DNA from: an uncultured Collinsella sp.
GTDB taxonomy: Bacteria > Actinomycetota > Coriobacteriia > Coriobacteriales > Coriobacteriaceae
Direction: 5' to 3'
NCBI GenBank assembly: GCA_902494545.1
Contig: CABUTP010000017.1
Location: forward strand, 1-13,914
DNA: 13,914 nt
Numbering within the stretch: the first letter of the stretch is position 1; every line of letters begins with the position of its first letter. The position numbers and the translations under genes are program-made. The notes below the pieces were generated by a model. The model did no database searches. It was not told the DNA's origin and was given only the letters and a program-made list of their open reading frames with translations. Below, one piece after another: positions 7,347 to 13,788 of this stretch.

Positions 7347-7374
7347 AGGGTAACGCGGAACGCGAAGATTGCAA
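7347..7374 (-). promoter_or_regulatory. Possible promoter of the YitT gene
   Basis: Minus strand TTGCAA (7374-7369), 16-nt spacer, TACCCT (7352-7347). It falls between the asp23-operon terminator and the YitT start, where a promoter is needed. The -10 box is poor, so this is tentative. Confidence 0.3.
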
Positions 7375-7418
7375 CCCTTAGTTAGACGAGCGGTATGCCT
7401 GCATCGGGGGCATATAGA

Positions 7419-7458
7419 AAACGGTCGACCGCACTTTTGCTTGCGCGGTCGACCGTTT
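7419..7458 (-). terminator. Intrinsic terminator of the amaP-DUF2273-asp23 operon
   Basis: Perfect 14-bp stem (AAACGGTCGACCGC at 7419-7432, its complement at 7445-7458) with a 12-nt loop. On the minus strand the stem runs into TTTTC. It lies 52 nt past the asp23 stop and is distinct from the GGGACAGG hairpin between them. Confidence 0.85.
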
Positions 7459-7475
7459 AGTGTTTTCGCAGGTAA

Positions 7476-7512
7476 AACCTATCGAAACAAACCTGTCCCT
7501 ATTTGGTAGGTT
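7476..7512 (-). repeat. GGGACAGG hairpin, copy A (at the asp23 stop)
   Basis: Minus strand: outer arms AACCTA/TAGGTT (6 bp), a small internal loop, inner arms AAATA/TGTTT (5 pairs, one G-U that pairs only in minus-strand RNA), loop GGGACAGGTT. The outer arm begins inside the asp23 stop codon (7511-7513). One of three copies in this window with the same loop core but unrelated arms. Confidence 0.6.
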
Positions 7513-8038
7513 ACTCGTGCTGGCTGGTGCGGTGCTCGTACTCCTCGGTGGTGATGACATCCTCGATGCGCAGGTTGACGCCTGCCACCTCAAGGCCGGT
7601 CATCGCGGCCAGACGCTCGGTGACGCGCGCCTTAACGTCGTCAAAGATCGCAGGCGCATAGGCGCCGTACTCGATGATGACCGAGATGTTGACGACCACG
7701 CGGTTGTCATCGGTGACCTCAACCGTCACACCCTTGGTCAGGTTCTCGGCACCAAACTGCTCCTGCACAAAGTGCATGAGGTTGCCCTTCATGCCCAGGA
7801 CGTGCGGCACCTCGCGGGTGGCCATGGCGACGATCTTCTCGATCACACCGTTGGAATAGGTCAGCGAGTCCTCGGACTCGTCCGCCTCCTCGTCCATCTC
7901 CTCGTTGTCCTCATCCGCATCGGACTCGGCCTCGACGAGCGCCTCGTCCTCGAGCGTTACGTCCTCCGCCTCGGCGGCGACGGCCTCATTCGCCTCGAGC
8001 TCGGTATCGGCTACATCGACCTTCGTGTTAAAAGCCAT
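7511..8038 (-). CDS. Asp23/Gls24 family envelope stress response protein
   Basis: 175-aa Asp23/Gls24-family (DUF322) protein. In Gram-positive bacteria Asp23 is an abundant cytosolic protein held at the membrane by AmaP and linked to envelope and alkaline stress. Seen: a strongly acidic, low-complexity N-terminal extension (residues 10-57, mostly Glu/Asp/Ala), then the domain from about 59 with YSNGVIEKIVAMATREVPHV, a central VTVEVTDDNRVVVNISVIIEYG region (106-125, read with its flanks), and a C-terminal VNLRIEDVITTEEY. No membrane segment. AAGGAGG ends 4 nt before the ATG. It is the last gene of the operon, 44 bp after DUF2273, and is followed by hairpin copy A and then a terminator. Confidence 0.92.
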   Translation of the reverse strand: MAFNTKVDVADTELEANEAVAAEAEDVTLEDEALVEAESDADEDNEEMDEEADESEDSLTYSNGVIEKIVAMATREVPHVLGMKGNLMHFVQEQFGAENLTKGVTVEVTDDNRVVVNISVIIEYGAYAPAIFDDVKARVTERLAAMTGLEVAGVNLRIEDVITTEEYEHRTSQHE

Positions 8039-8082
8039 GGTTCCTCCTTATGCCTGCCGCAGATGCGACAGTCAAATACATA

Positions 8083-8460
8083 TTAGCGGCCGCTAAACAG
8101 ACGGCCGAAGAAGTTGACGATACCGTTCTCGCCGTCGCGAATCTGGCCGATCACGGCGCCGATCAGCACAAAGAATGCGATGACGAGCGTGTCCCACAGA
8201 CCCAACGTAAGTACCAGCAAGGCGAGGATAAAGCCTGCCAAGGCGCCGAGCGTAGTATTGGGGTGGCGCACGGCGTAACTCCAGATAGCAGCGCCCGTAC
8301 CTTTGATGAGACCCATGGCCTCGTCAAAGTCGTTGGCGGCGCTGTCGTGCTGCTCGCCGGCCTCGGGCTTGGTGTCGGCGGACTCGCCTGCCGGCGTAGC
8401 GTTCTGGTCGATCGTCAGGCGCGGCGTGCGGGCGGTCTTGTCTTGGTTGGTATCACTCAC
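8083..8460 (-). CDS. DUF2273 small membrane protein of the asp23 operon
   Basis: 125-aa small membrane protein. Seen: a polar, disordered N-terminal half (1-45), then ATRG-free linker and the DUF2273 core: two hydrophobic segments at about 71-88 and 90-106 around the turn GLWDT, ending in NFFGRLFSGR. DUF2273 proteins are typically about 60-70 aa and lie between amaP and asp23, as here; the N-terminal half is extra. Start is GTG at 8460, because GGAGG sits 6 nt upstream inside amaP and the next in-frame ATG (in MGLIKGTG) would remove a well-coding stretch. The GTG overlaps the amaP stop by 8 bp, indicating translational coupling. Confidence 0.88.
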   Translation of the reverse strand: MSDTNQDKTARTPRLTIDQNATPAGESADTKPEAGEQHDSAANDFDEAMGLIKGTGAAIWSYAVRHPNTTLGALAGFILALLVLTLGLWDTLVIAFFVLIGAVIGQIRDGENGIVNFFGRLFSGR

Positions 8461-8998
8461 CGGAAACCTCCACGGTCTGGACGGTAGTCTTGGACGGCAA
8501 AAAACGGACGCGCGCGGTCGTGCCCGGCGTGCCGAGCATGGTGTCGCAGGCCTTCTCGATGCGCTGCTGCATCGAGGTGGCAAGAGCGGCAACGTCCTTG
8601 TCATCGAGCGCGATGGCCTCGACCTTAAAACGAACGCGCGACTCGTCGGAGCCTTGAACGCGTGCCTCGATATGCTCAACCATCACGCGATCATCGCACT
8701 CCGCCGCGGCACGGGCGCACGAGGAAAGCGCTGCGAGCGTAACCTCGATATTGCGCTCCCCCGCCGGATGCACGCAGGACGGCTCGCGACGCGCGAACAT
8801 CAGGCGGAAAAAACCGATGAGCACGCCAAGCGCCACGATAGCGGCGCACACCGTAACGACGACGCGAGGCATGGTGTCACGCAACAGCAGCATAAAGCGA
8901 TACGTATACGGTCCCCAGAACTGGCAGACAAGCGTACCCAGCGCCACGATGGCGGCGGCAAGATACACGATCGCTAGGGCTCGTTTGAGTACGCGCAC
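8453..8998 (-). CDS. amaP: AmaP-like Asp23 membrane anchor protein
   Basis: Predicted membrane anchor for the Asp23-family protein (alkaline shock response membrane anchor protein). 181 aa. Seen: a basic start, two membrane helices at about 7-25 and 45-65, a basic cytoplasmic edge (RLMFARREP), then an Asp23-like alpha/beta domain (about 83-168) without obvious catalytic residues. This plan and the order amaP-DUF2273-asp23 match the Gram-positive operon. Start chosen at GTG 8998, with AAGGGAG 5 nt upstream. ATGs at 9049 and 9046 are in frame but lie on top of the predicted -10 box TATAAT and have no ribosome site, so they cannot be used from that promoter. Sequence identity to known AmaP could not be measured. 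Confidence 0.8.
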   Translation of the reverse strand: MRVLKRALAIVYLAAAIVALGTLVCQFWGPYTYRFMLLLRDTMPRVVVTVCAAIVALGVLIGFFRLMFARREPSCVHPAGERNIEVTLAALSSCARAAAECDDRVMVEHIEARVQGSDESRVRFKVEAIALDDKDVAALATSMQQRIEKACDTMLGTPGTTARVRFLPSKTTVQTVEVSGE

Positions 8999-9003
8999 GC
9001 GCG

Positions 9004-9010
9004 CTCCCTT
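9004..9010 (-). promoter_or_regulatory. Ribosome binding site that decides the amaP start
   Basis: Minus strand AAGGGAG ends 5 nt before GTG 8998. It is the only good Shine-Dalgarno match near the possible starts and lies downstream of the TATAAT box. Confidence 0.65.
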
Positions 9011-9047
9011 CAGGTTTCGGTCCACAGAATGCAAAACGGTTCGCATC

Positions 9048-9053
9048 ATTATA
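9048..9053 (-). promoter_or_regulatory. -10 box of the amaP operon
   Basis: Perfect TATAAT on the minus strand, immediately after the U tract of the yebC terminator. Predicted start near 9041, leader of about 43 nt to GTG 8998. No good -35 at 16-18 nt, because that position lies within the terminator stem-loop, so an activator, or another sigma factor, may be used. Confidence 0.5.
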
Positions 9054-9056
9054 AAA

Positions 9057-9094
9057 GAGCCGGGTCCGGTGCCATACGCACGCGGATCCGGCTC
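9057..9094 (-). terminator. Intrinsic terminator of yebC
   Basis: GAGCCGG/CCGGCTC (7 bp), a mismatch, TCCG/CGGA (4 bp), a one-base bulge, GTGC/GCAC (4 bp), loop of 5. On the minus strand the stem is followed by TTTT, which runs directly into TATAAT. It lies 70 nt beyond the yebC stop. Confidence 0.85.
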
Positions 9095-9163
9095 ATCTAT
9101 TCCACGAGGCTTGCATGCTCGCTTCATTATGCCCAGATATGCACGGCTTAACCCGTGCGGGCG

Positions 9164-9970
9164 CTACTCCTCCTCGAGGGCAGCGATGACCTCGTCGGTC
9201 ATGTCCATGGTGCTGTAGACGTCCTGGACGTCGTCGAGCTCCTCAAGACGGTCGATGAGGCGCTGGACCTTCTTGGCGTCGGTACCGGAGACCTCGGTCG
9301 GGGTAGTCGGGACCATGGTGGTCTCGGAGCCCTTGACCTGGACGCCCTGCTCCTCGAGCGCCTTGGAGACAGCCATGACCTCGTTGGCAGTAGTCCAGAC
9401 GATCCACTCCTCGCCGGCGTCCTCGTAGTCCTCGCCACCGGCCTCGGCGATGGCCATCATGAACTCATCCTCGTCACCGGCAGCACCGTTGGCGATCATG
9501 GTCTCCTTCTTGGCGTTCTCGTCCAGGATCTCCTTGGCGACGACGATCTGGCCCTTGCGCTCAAACTGGAAGGCGACGGAGCCCGAGGTGCCCAGGTTAC
9601 CACCAGCGTGGGAGAAGGCGGAACGGACATCAGCGGCGGTACGGTTGCGGTTATCGGTCAGGCAGTCGACGTAGACGGCGACACCGGCGGGACCGTAGCC
9701 CTCGTACACGATGTTCTCGTAGACGGCGGCATCGGCACCCGAACCGAAGGCCTTGTCGATAGCGGACTTGATCTTGTCCTTGGGCATGGACTGAGCCTTG
9801 GCCTTAGCAACGGCAGCGGCGAGGCTGGCGTTGTTCTCGGGCAGCGGGTCGCCGCCGAGACGGGCAGCAACGGTGATGTTGCGGCTCAGCTTGGAGAAGA
9901 GGGCGGAACGCTTGGCGTCCTGCGCGCCCTTACGATGCTTGGTTGTGGCCCACTTAGAGTGTCCGGACAT
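9164..9970 (-). CDS. yebC: YebC/PmpR family protein
   Basis: 268-aa YebC/TACO1-family protein. Family members were described as transcriptional regulators and more recently as translation factors that help ribosomes through difficult (for example proline-rich) stretches. Seen: the invariant start MSGHSKWATTKHRKGAQDAKR (residues 1-20 shown by its first words), FSKLSRNITVAARLGG, and the central YEGYGPAGVAVYVDCLTDN region (about 89-107), NRTAADVRSAFSHAGGNLG, and an acidic C-terminus. Full length. GGAG lies 6 nt before the ATG. Terminator at 9057-9094. Since this genome encodes Pro-rich linkers and a Pro-Ala tail nearby, the translation role would be relevant, but that link is inference. Confidence 0.96.
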   Translation of the reverse strand: MSGHSKWATTKHRKGAQDAKRSALFSKLSRNITVAARLGGDPLPENNASLAAAVAKAKAQSMPKDKIKSAIDKAFGSGADAAVYENIVYEGYGPAGVAVYVDCLTDNRNRTAADVRSAFSHAGGNLGTSGSVAFQFERKGQIVVAKEILDENAKKETMIANGAAGDEDEFMMAIAEAGGEDYEDAGEEWIVWTTANEVMAVSKALEEQGVQVKGSETTMVPTTPTEVSGTDAKKVQRLIDRLEELDDVQDVYSTMDMTDEVIAALEEE

Positions 9971-10101
9971 ACGTGTCTCCTATCGGTTTCGACCTAAAGC
10001 CCAGCGCAGATGCTCGGGCAATATAAACAAACGTCGTTATGATATACCTACTGGCCTGCGAGATAAACCCCAAAATGAAGGCGTCGTGATGATGCGGCCC
10101 C

Positions 10102-10134
10102 TTAGTGCAAAGTAACCTGTCCCCTTTGCACCAA
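10102..10134 (-). repeat. GGGACAGG hairpin, copy B (after the DUF6020 gene)
   Basis: Minus strand: arms GTGCAAAG/CTTTGCAC (8 bp perfect), extended outward by a G-U and two A-T pairs to 11 pairs; loop GGGACAGGTTA. It begins one base after the stop codon (10136-10138). No T run follows. Confidence 0.65.
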
Positions 10135-10135
10135 A

Positions 10136-12319
10136 TTAGGACCAGAGGAGGTCGCTGCGGGTGATGGTGGCGCCAATGGCAAAGGGCATGCAGGCGATGA
10201 CCGGATACAGGTAGCGCATGTAGGTCGAGCCGTTGCAGGGACCGATCAGGCACACGGCGAGCACGCCCAGCAGCGGCACCCAAATGGCCAACCCGCGCCA
10301 CGAATGACGACGTAGCAGATAGACCACCACGGCGATCATGATCCACACATAGGTGGCCGAGCTCATGGTGAGCGAGATAAACGGGATGCGTTGTACTGCC
10401 ACGCGATACAGGTTGATCAGGTGGTCGCACCAGCGCACAACCTTGCTATCGACCGGATGGAAGTCGAAGTACTTGAGGTTATCGGGCTTTGCCATGATCT
10501 CGGCACTGCGCGCCGTGCTGTAGACCCACGCATCGCGGGCACTCGGATAAAAGTAGCCGTAGTAGTTATTGATGAGCGCCGAGATATAGCACTCGGGATC
10601 CTTTTTGAACATCTGGGCCCACACCTCAAAATAGGCCTTGATGTCCTCCTGCGAGGCGTACTCGTTAAAGCAATTTTTGACGGCGTCCGACTTATCCGGG
10701 TTGTAACGGCGGCCCAGGTTCTCGTACTTGAGCACACGGTCGATCACGGCACGCTCTTCGTCGGTCACCAAGCCGTCGCAAGGAGCCTCCACGATGGTGC
10801 CGTCCTCCTTAACCGTGGGGTTGACGCCCGAGTTGAGGCCGTCGTGCTTTTGGACGAAACGAGCCGTCTGCTGGAACGGAATCGAGAGGATTTCGCGCTT
10901 GGAACCAGGCGTGATGTCGTGCGCCGGCATAAAGACCTTAGTGAAGTACATATTGGAGGCAAGGCAGAGCGCGAGCACCGCGAGGACGCCGACCCAGCGA
11001 AAGCGCGGTGTGGCGCCCGAAGGCGCAGCACCAGTCTGCCTGGCTGCACGATGAGCCACATGCGCGTCCCATGCGCAAAACGCCGCCGCGATTACGCATG
11101 CCGCCAGGGGAAACACCAGGCCGCCGTTACGCAGAAACGTGGAACCCATGGCGCCCAGAGCGAGCAGCAGCCAGTCATGGCGCGCAAAGAGCACGGGCCT
11201 CTGTTCGCCCGCACGCTCGGCATTGGCATCGCGACGGGGCAGGCCGCAGGCCACGAGCTTCACGGTCTGCACCAACAGCACCAAAAACGCGTCGGCAAAC
11301 AGCACATCTTTGGTAAGCAGAGCCGCGTAGTTGGAGAACATAGGCATAAACACAAAGAACAGCAAGATCACGCCGCGGACCGGCAGGCTCACGCCCAGCT
11401 TACGCAGCGACGAGATGGAATAGGCCATACAGGCGGCCGTAATAACGAACTGAGCGCAGGTGTAGATGGCAAGACCCGCGTTGGCGCTGTTGAACAGTGA
11501 AAGCCCCAGCTGGACGCACGAACCGATGATAGCCGTGTGCACCACGGGGTGATGTCCGTTGAGCAACACATTGGGATTGAGCAGACGCAGGTAGTCACTC
11601 GTGCCGTTGGGGTAGTTGAACCACTGGCGAATCTGCGCACCCGTATCTCCCATAAAAAGGCCGGGCAGCGAGGCAATGAGCGTGGGCGCCCAGGCGATCA
11701 TAAGCACCAGGAAGGGCCCGGCAAAGGGATGGACCGAGAGCACGGCGTGAGCCACACGCCATACGCGGCCAAAGTGTGCTTCGGAAAACGGAATGCGCCG
11801 AGAGCTCAGCCAATCTAGACACTCAAAAGCCAGGTAGAAGGCAACGACCGCCAAGAGCATCCAGCCCGCACCGCCTATCCAGGCGCAGATGATGCGGGCC
11901 TTGTCGCCGAGCACGATCTCGGCCGAATCGGTGAGGTCGTAGCTGCGGCCAAACACCATGCAGACGGCAAAGAACAGCGACGGAAGGATCACCGAGGGAC
12001 GCCAGGCGTCGCCGCGGCCAAAGAACACGTAGCGAAACGGCAGCGTGAGCAGGCAGGCAAGCGCAAGCAGCATGACCGCGTCGGTATGGCCGGCAAACGA
12101 GAGGAGCACCTCGTAGCACACGTACAGCATGCCCGAGGCTTTGGGGTCAATCGCCAAGACTGCGTTGCTCGACACCGGGGCGGGATCGATGGAAAACGCC
12201 GTGGTCGCCAACAGCGCGAGCAAAAATGCGATGAGCGTCTGCTTGGCGGGGTAGCGCTTAAACCAGACGATGCGGGCAGCGTCGCGCGCAGCCGTTGTGG
12301 AGAGGTCGGGATCCTTCAC
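10136..12319 (-). CDS. Polytopic membrane protein, DUF6020 type (GT-C-like)
   Basis: 727-aa membrane protein of the DUF6020 type, seen mainly in Firmicutes and Coriobacteriia; function unknown. Seen: a dozen or more hydrophobic segments; after the helix ending near 220 an extracytoplasmic loop with FMGDTGAQIRQWFN (D225) and, further on, NGHHPVVHT (255-262); helices to about residue 470; a soluble domain from about 475 to 645 with several Asp/Glu and Tyr clusters; and three or four final helices (about 655-720). An acidic residue in the first large outer loop followed by HHPxxHT is the layout of GT-C lipid-linked-sugar transferases, so an envelope glycosyltransferase is a reasonable inference. 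Start is GTG 12319 with AAAGG 10 nt upstream. It follows lgt by 83 bp; hairpin copy C lies in that gap, and copy B follows its stop. Confidence 0.8.
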   Translation of the reverse strand: MKDPDLSTTAARDAARIVWFKRYPAKQTLIAFLLALLATTAFSIDPAPVSSNAVLAIDPKASGMLYVCYEVLLSFAGHTDAVMLLALACLLTLPFRYVFFGRGDAWRPSVILPSLFFAVCMVFGRSYDLTDSAEIVLGDKARIICAWIGGAGWMLLAVVAFYLAFECLDWLSSRRIPFSEAHFGRVWRVAHAVLSVHPFAGPFLVLMIAWAPTLIASLPGLFMGDTGAQIRQWFNYPNGTSDYLRLLNPNVLLNGHHPVVHTAIIGSCVQLGLSLFNSANAGLAIYTCAQFVITAACMAYSISSLRKLGVSLPVRGVILLFFVFMPMFSNYAALLTKDVLFADAFLVLLVQTVKLVACGLPRRDANAERAGEQRPVLFARHDWLLLALGAMGSTFLRNGGLVFPLAACVIAAAFCAWDAHVAHRAARQTGAAPSGATPRFRWVGVLAVLALCLASNMYFTKVFMPAHDITPGSKREILSIPFQQTARFVQKHDGLNSGVNPTVKEDGTIVEAPCDGLVTDEERAVIDRVLKYENLGRRYNPDKSDAVKNCFNEYASQEDIKAYFEVWAQMFKKDPECYISALINNYYGYFYPSARDAWVYSTARSAEIMAKPDNLKYFDFHPVDSKVVRWCDHLINLYRVAVQRIPFISLTMSSATYVWIMIAVVVYLLRRHSWRGLAIWVPLLGVLAVCLIGPCNGSTYMRYLYPVIACMPFAIGATITRSDLLWS

Positions 12320-12359
12320 AGTCCGAAAGCCTTTCTAGAAACCTATCAAACTCGGCAAG

Positions 12360-12394
12360 ACCACCACAAAGGTGCCTGTCCCCTTTGTGGTGGT
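12360..12394 (-). repeat. GGGACAGG hairpin, copy C (after lgt)
   Basis: Minus strand: arms ACCACCACAAAGG/CCTTTGTGGTGGT, a perfect 13-bp stem, loop GGACAGGCA (the core preceded by two Gs in the arm). It starts 8 nt after the lgt stop (12403-12405) and lies 41 nt before the DUF6020 start. On the minus strand no T run follows. Confidence 0.7.
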
Positions 12395-12402
12395 TTTGGT
12401 GG

Positions 12403-13224
12403 TTAGGCGTCCAGGTAGACGCGCTGGGGCTGGTTGCGGCGACGGGCGAAGATGATGAGTGCCAGGCCCGCGATTACGAGCGGCAGGCTCAGCAGCTGAC
12501 CCATGGTGATGACGCCGCCCAGCAGATAGCCCAGCTGGGCATCGGGCACGCGCACGAACTCAACGAGAAAGCGGACGATGCCGTACCCCATCACGAACAC
12601 GCCCATAAACGTACCCTGGGGCAGTAGCGGCTTTTTGCGGCTGAGTACCTGCAAAATACAGAAGAGCACGACGCCCTCAAGAAACGCCTCGTAGAGCTGG
12701 GAGGGATGGCGCGGCATATCGCCCGCGGTGCCGCCAAAGATCACGCCCCAGGGCAAATCGGTCGGCTTGCCCCACAGCTCACCGTTGACAAAGTTGGCGC
12801 AGCGCCCCAGGCACAGGGCCAGCGGAGCACCGATGACCGCGAGGTCTGCCAAAGTCCACGCATCGAGCTTGTACATGCGGCACACGAGCACGCCGCCGAT
12901 GATGCCGCCCACCAGGCCGCCATGGAAACTCATGCCGCCCTCGTTGGTGGCAAAGATCTCGAGCGGATGCGCCCAGTAGTAGCCGTCGCCGTAAAAGATG
13001 ACGTAGAACAGACGGGCGCCAATGATAAGGCCAAAGACCACACCGACCACGACGCTCGTCAGGTCGTCGACCGTAATGTCGAAACCCCAGCGACGCTGCG
13101 TGCGATACATGATGACCGCCGTGAGCAGAGCTCCGACCACATAGGCCAAGCCGTACCAGTAGATGGTGATGGGCCCCGCCGAAATGGCGACGGGATCAAG
13201 CATATGGTAGAGGTCGTTGAGCAT
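12403..13224 (-). CDS. lgt: Prolipoprotein diacylglyceryl transferase
   Basis: Membrane enzyme that transfers diacylglycerol from phosphatidylglycerol to the lipobox cysteine of prolipoproteins, the first lipidation step. 273 aa, full length. Seen: seven hydrophobic segments; GGMSFHGGL with the essential histidine at about 101; the Lgt signature GRCANFVNGELWG (140-152) with its conserved Arg and Asn; RHPSQLYEA (172-180); and a C-terminal VEFVR with the second conserved Arg near 225. Start ATG has GGGG 6 nt upstream. It lies between the NifU-like gene (108-bp gap with a hairpin) and the DUF6020 gene. Housekeeping gene with a very secure call. Confidence 0.97.
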   Translation of the reverse strand: MLNDLYHMLDPVAISAGPITIYWYGLAYVVGALLTAVIMYRTQRRWGFDITVDDLTSVVVGVVFGLIIGARLFYVIFYGDGYYWAHPLEIFATNEGGMSFHGGLVGGIIGGVLVCRMYKLDAWTLADLAVIGAPLALCLGRCANFVNGELWGKPTDLPWGVIFGGTAGDMPRHPSQLYEAFLEGVVLFCILQVLSRKKPLLPQGTFMGVFVMGYGIVRFLVEFVRVPDAQLGYLLGGVITMGQLLSLPLVIAGLALIIFARRRNQPQRVYLDA

Positions 13225-13250
13225 ATCGGTCCCCTGCTCCCTACATACAA

Positions 13251-13283
13251 ATGCGGCCGCGGGCCTTACGCTCGCAGCCGCAT
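13251..13283 (-). terminator. Terminator-like hairpin between the NifU-like gene and lgt
   Basis: Arms ATGCGGCTGCG/CGCGGCCGCAT on the minus strand, 11 pairs with one G-U, loop of 11 nt, followed by TTGTATG. About 50 nt past the NifU-like stop. The weak U tract leaves partial read-through into lgt possible. Confidence 0.55.
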
Positions 13284-13332
13284 ATTTGGGCGTAACGTCT
13301 ATGCGGAGCGCACCGTCCGCAGCTTTCGCATC

Positions 13333-13611
13333 TTAAAACGGCGCGTACTCGTCGTACAGGTCCTCGGCCTCGCCGGAAGCATTGACCTGCTCAACGCGGG
13401 TAACGCCGGGCACATGCTCCTTCAGGATACGCTCGATACCCATGGAAAGGGTTAGCGAGCTCATGGGGCAGCCGGCGCAAGCGCCCTGCAGCTCCAGCTT
13501 GACAACGCCCTCGTCGTCGACGCCCACATACTCCATATCGCCGCCATCGGCCTGCAGGTTGGGGCGGATCTCTTCAAGAACCTTCTTAAGCAGCTCTTCG
13601 TTAACAGCCAC
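13333..13611 (-). CDS. NifU C-terminal-domain (NFU) iron-sulfur protein
   Basis: 92-aa stand-alone NifU-like domain, a cytoplasmic carrier that binds a Fe-S cluster and passes it to target proteins. Seen: helix 1 with EELLKKVLEEIRPNLQADGGD, here the motif LQADGGD near 19-25, the CAGCP motif (C45, C48) that binds the cluster, and a LTLSMGIERILKEHVPGV helix after it. No IscU-like domain, so it is the short NFU type. Start is GTG 13611 with AAAGGAG 5 nt upstream; no ATG is available nearby. The gene symbol is left blank because several names are used. Confidence 0.94.
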   Translation of the reverse strand: MAVNEELLKKVLEEIRPNLQADGGDMEYVGVDDEGVVKLELQGACAGCPMSSLTLSMGIERILKEHVPGVTRVEQVNASGEAEDLYDEYAPF

Positions 13612-13633
13612 AGGGGCTCCTTTCTCACAATAA

Positions 13634-13649
13634 CGCGGGCACGCCCGCG
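13634..13649. other. GC-rich hairpin upstream of the NifU-like gene
   Basis: CGCGGG-CACG-CCCGCG, a 6-bp perfect stem with 4-nt loop. On the minus strand it is followed by TTATT, so it could be a weak terminator or a leader structure, 22 bp upstream of the GTG start. Function not determined. Confidence 0.4.
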
Positions 13650-13788
13650 GACAGGGGCTATGTTACTACAGCCATGTACCCGCTTAGGCGCCAGCCATGC
13701 GTGCGGACACGACTTTCACGAGTAGTCAATTTGGGACGGGGCTCTTTGAGCTGCTTTTGCCGACGCCCGGCGCTAGCACACATTGCCG

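Noticed and set aside
9044..9049. ATG starts for amaP at 9049 or 9046
   Set aside because: They overlap the TATAAT box right after the yebC terminator and have no ribosome site; GTG 8998 with AAGGGAG is a better start.
9155..9997. A 280-codon plus-strand open frame opposite yebC
   Set aside because: Highly repetitive Gly/Leu/Val/Asp composition typical of an antisense frame of a highly expressed gene; yebC on the other strand is certain.
10391..11500. A 369-codon plus-strand open frame opposite the DUF6020 gene
   Set aside because: No ribosome site or motif; the opposite strand has a continuous polytopic membrane protein.
13646..13656. GGACAGGGG just upstream of the NifU-like gene as another copy
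   Set aside because: The sequence is on the plus strand, lies next to a different small hairpin rather than in a loop, and sits at a gene start, not a gene end.
13731..13747. TTGGGACGGGGCTCTTT near the right end as a fourth copy of the GGGACAGG element
   Set aside because: The core differs (GGGACGGGG), no complementary arms flank it, and it is not at a stop codon.
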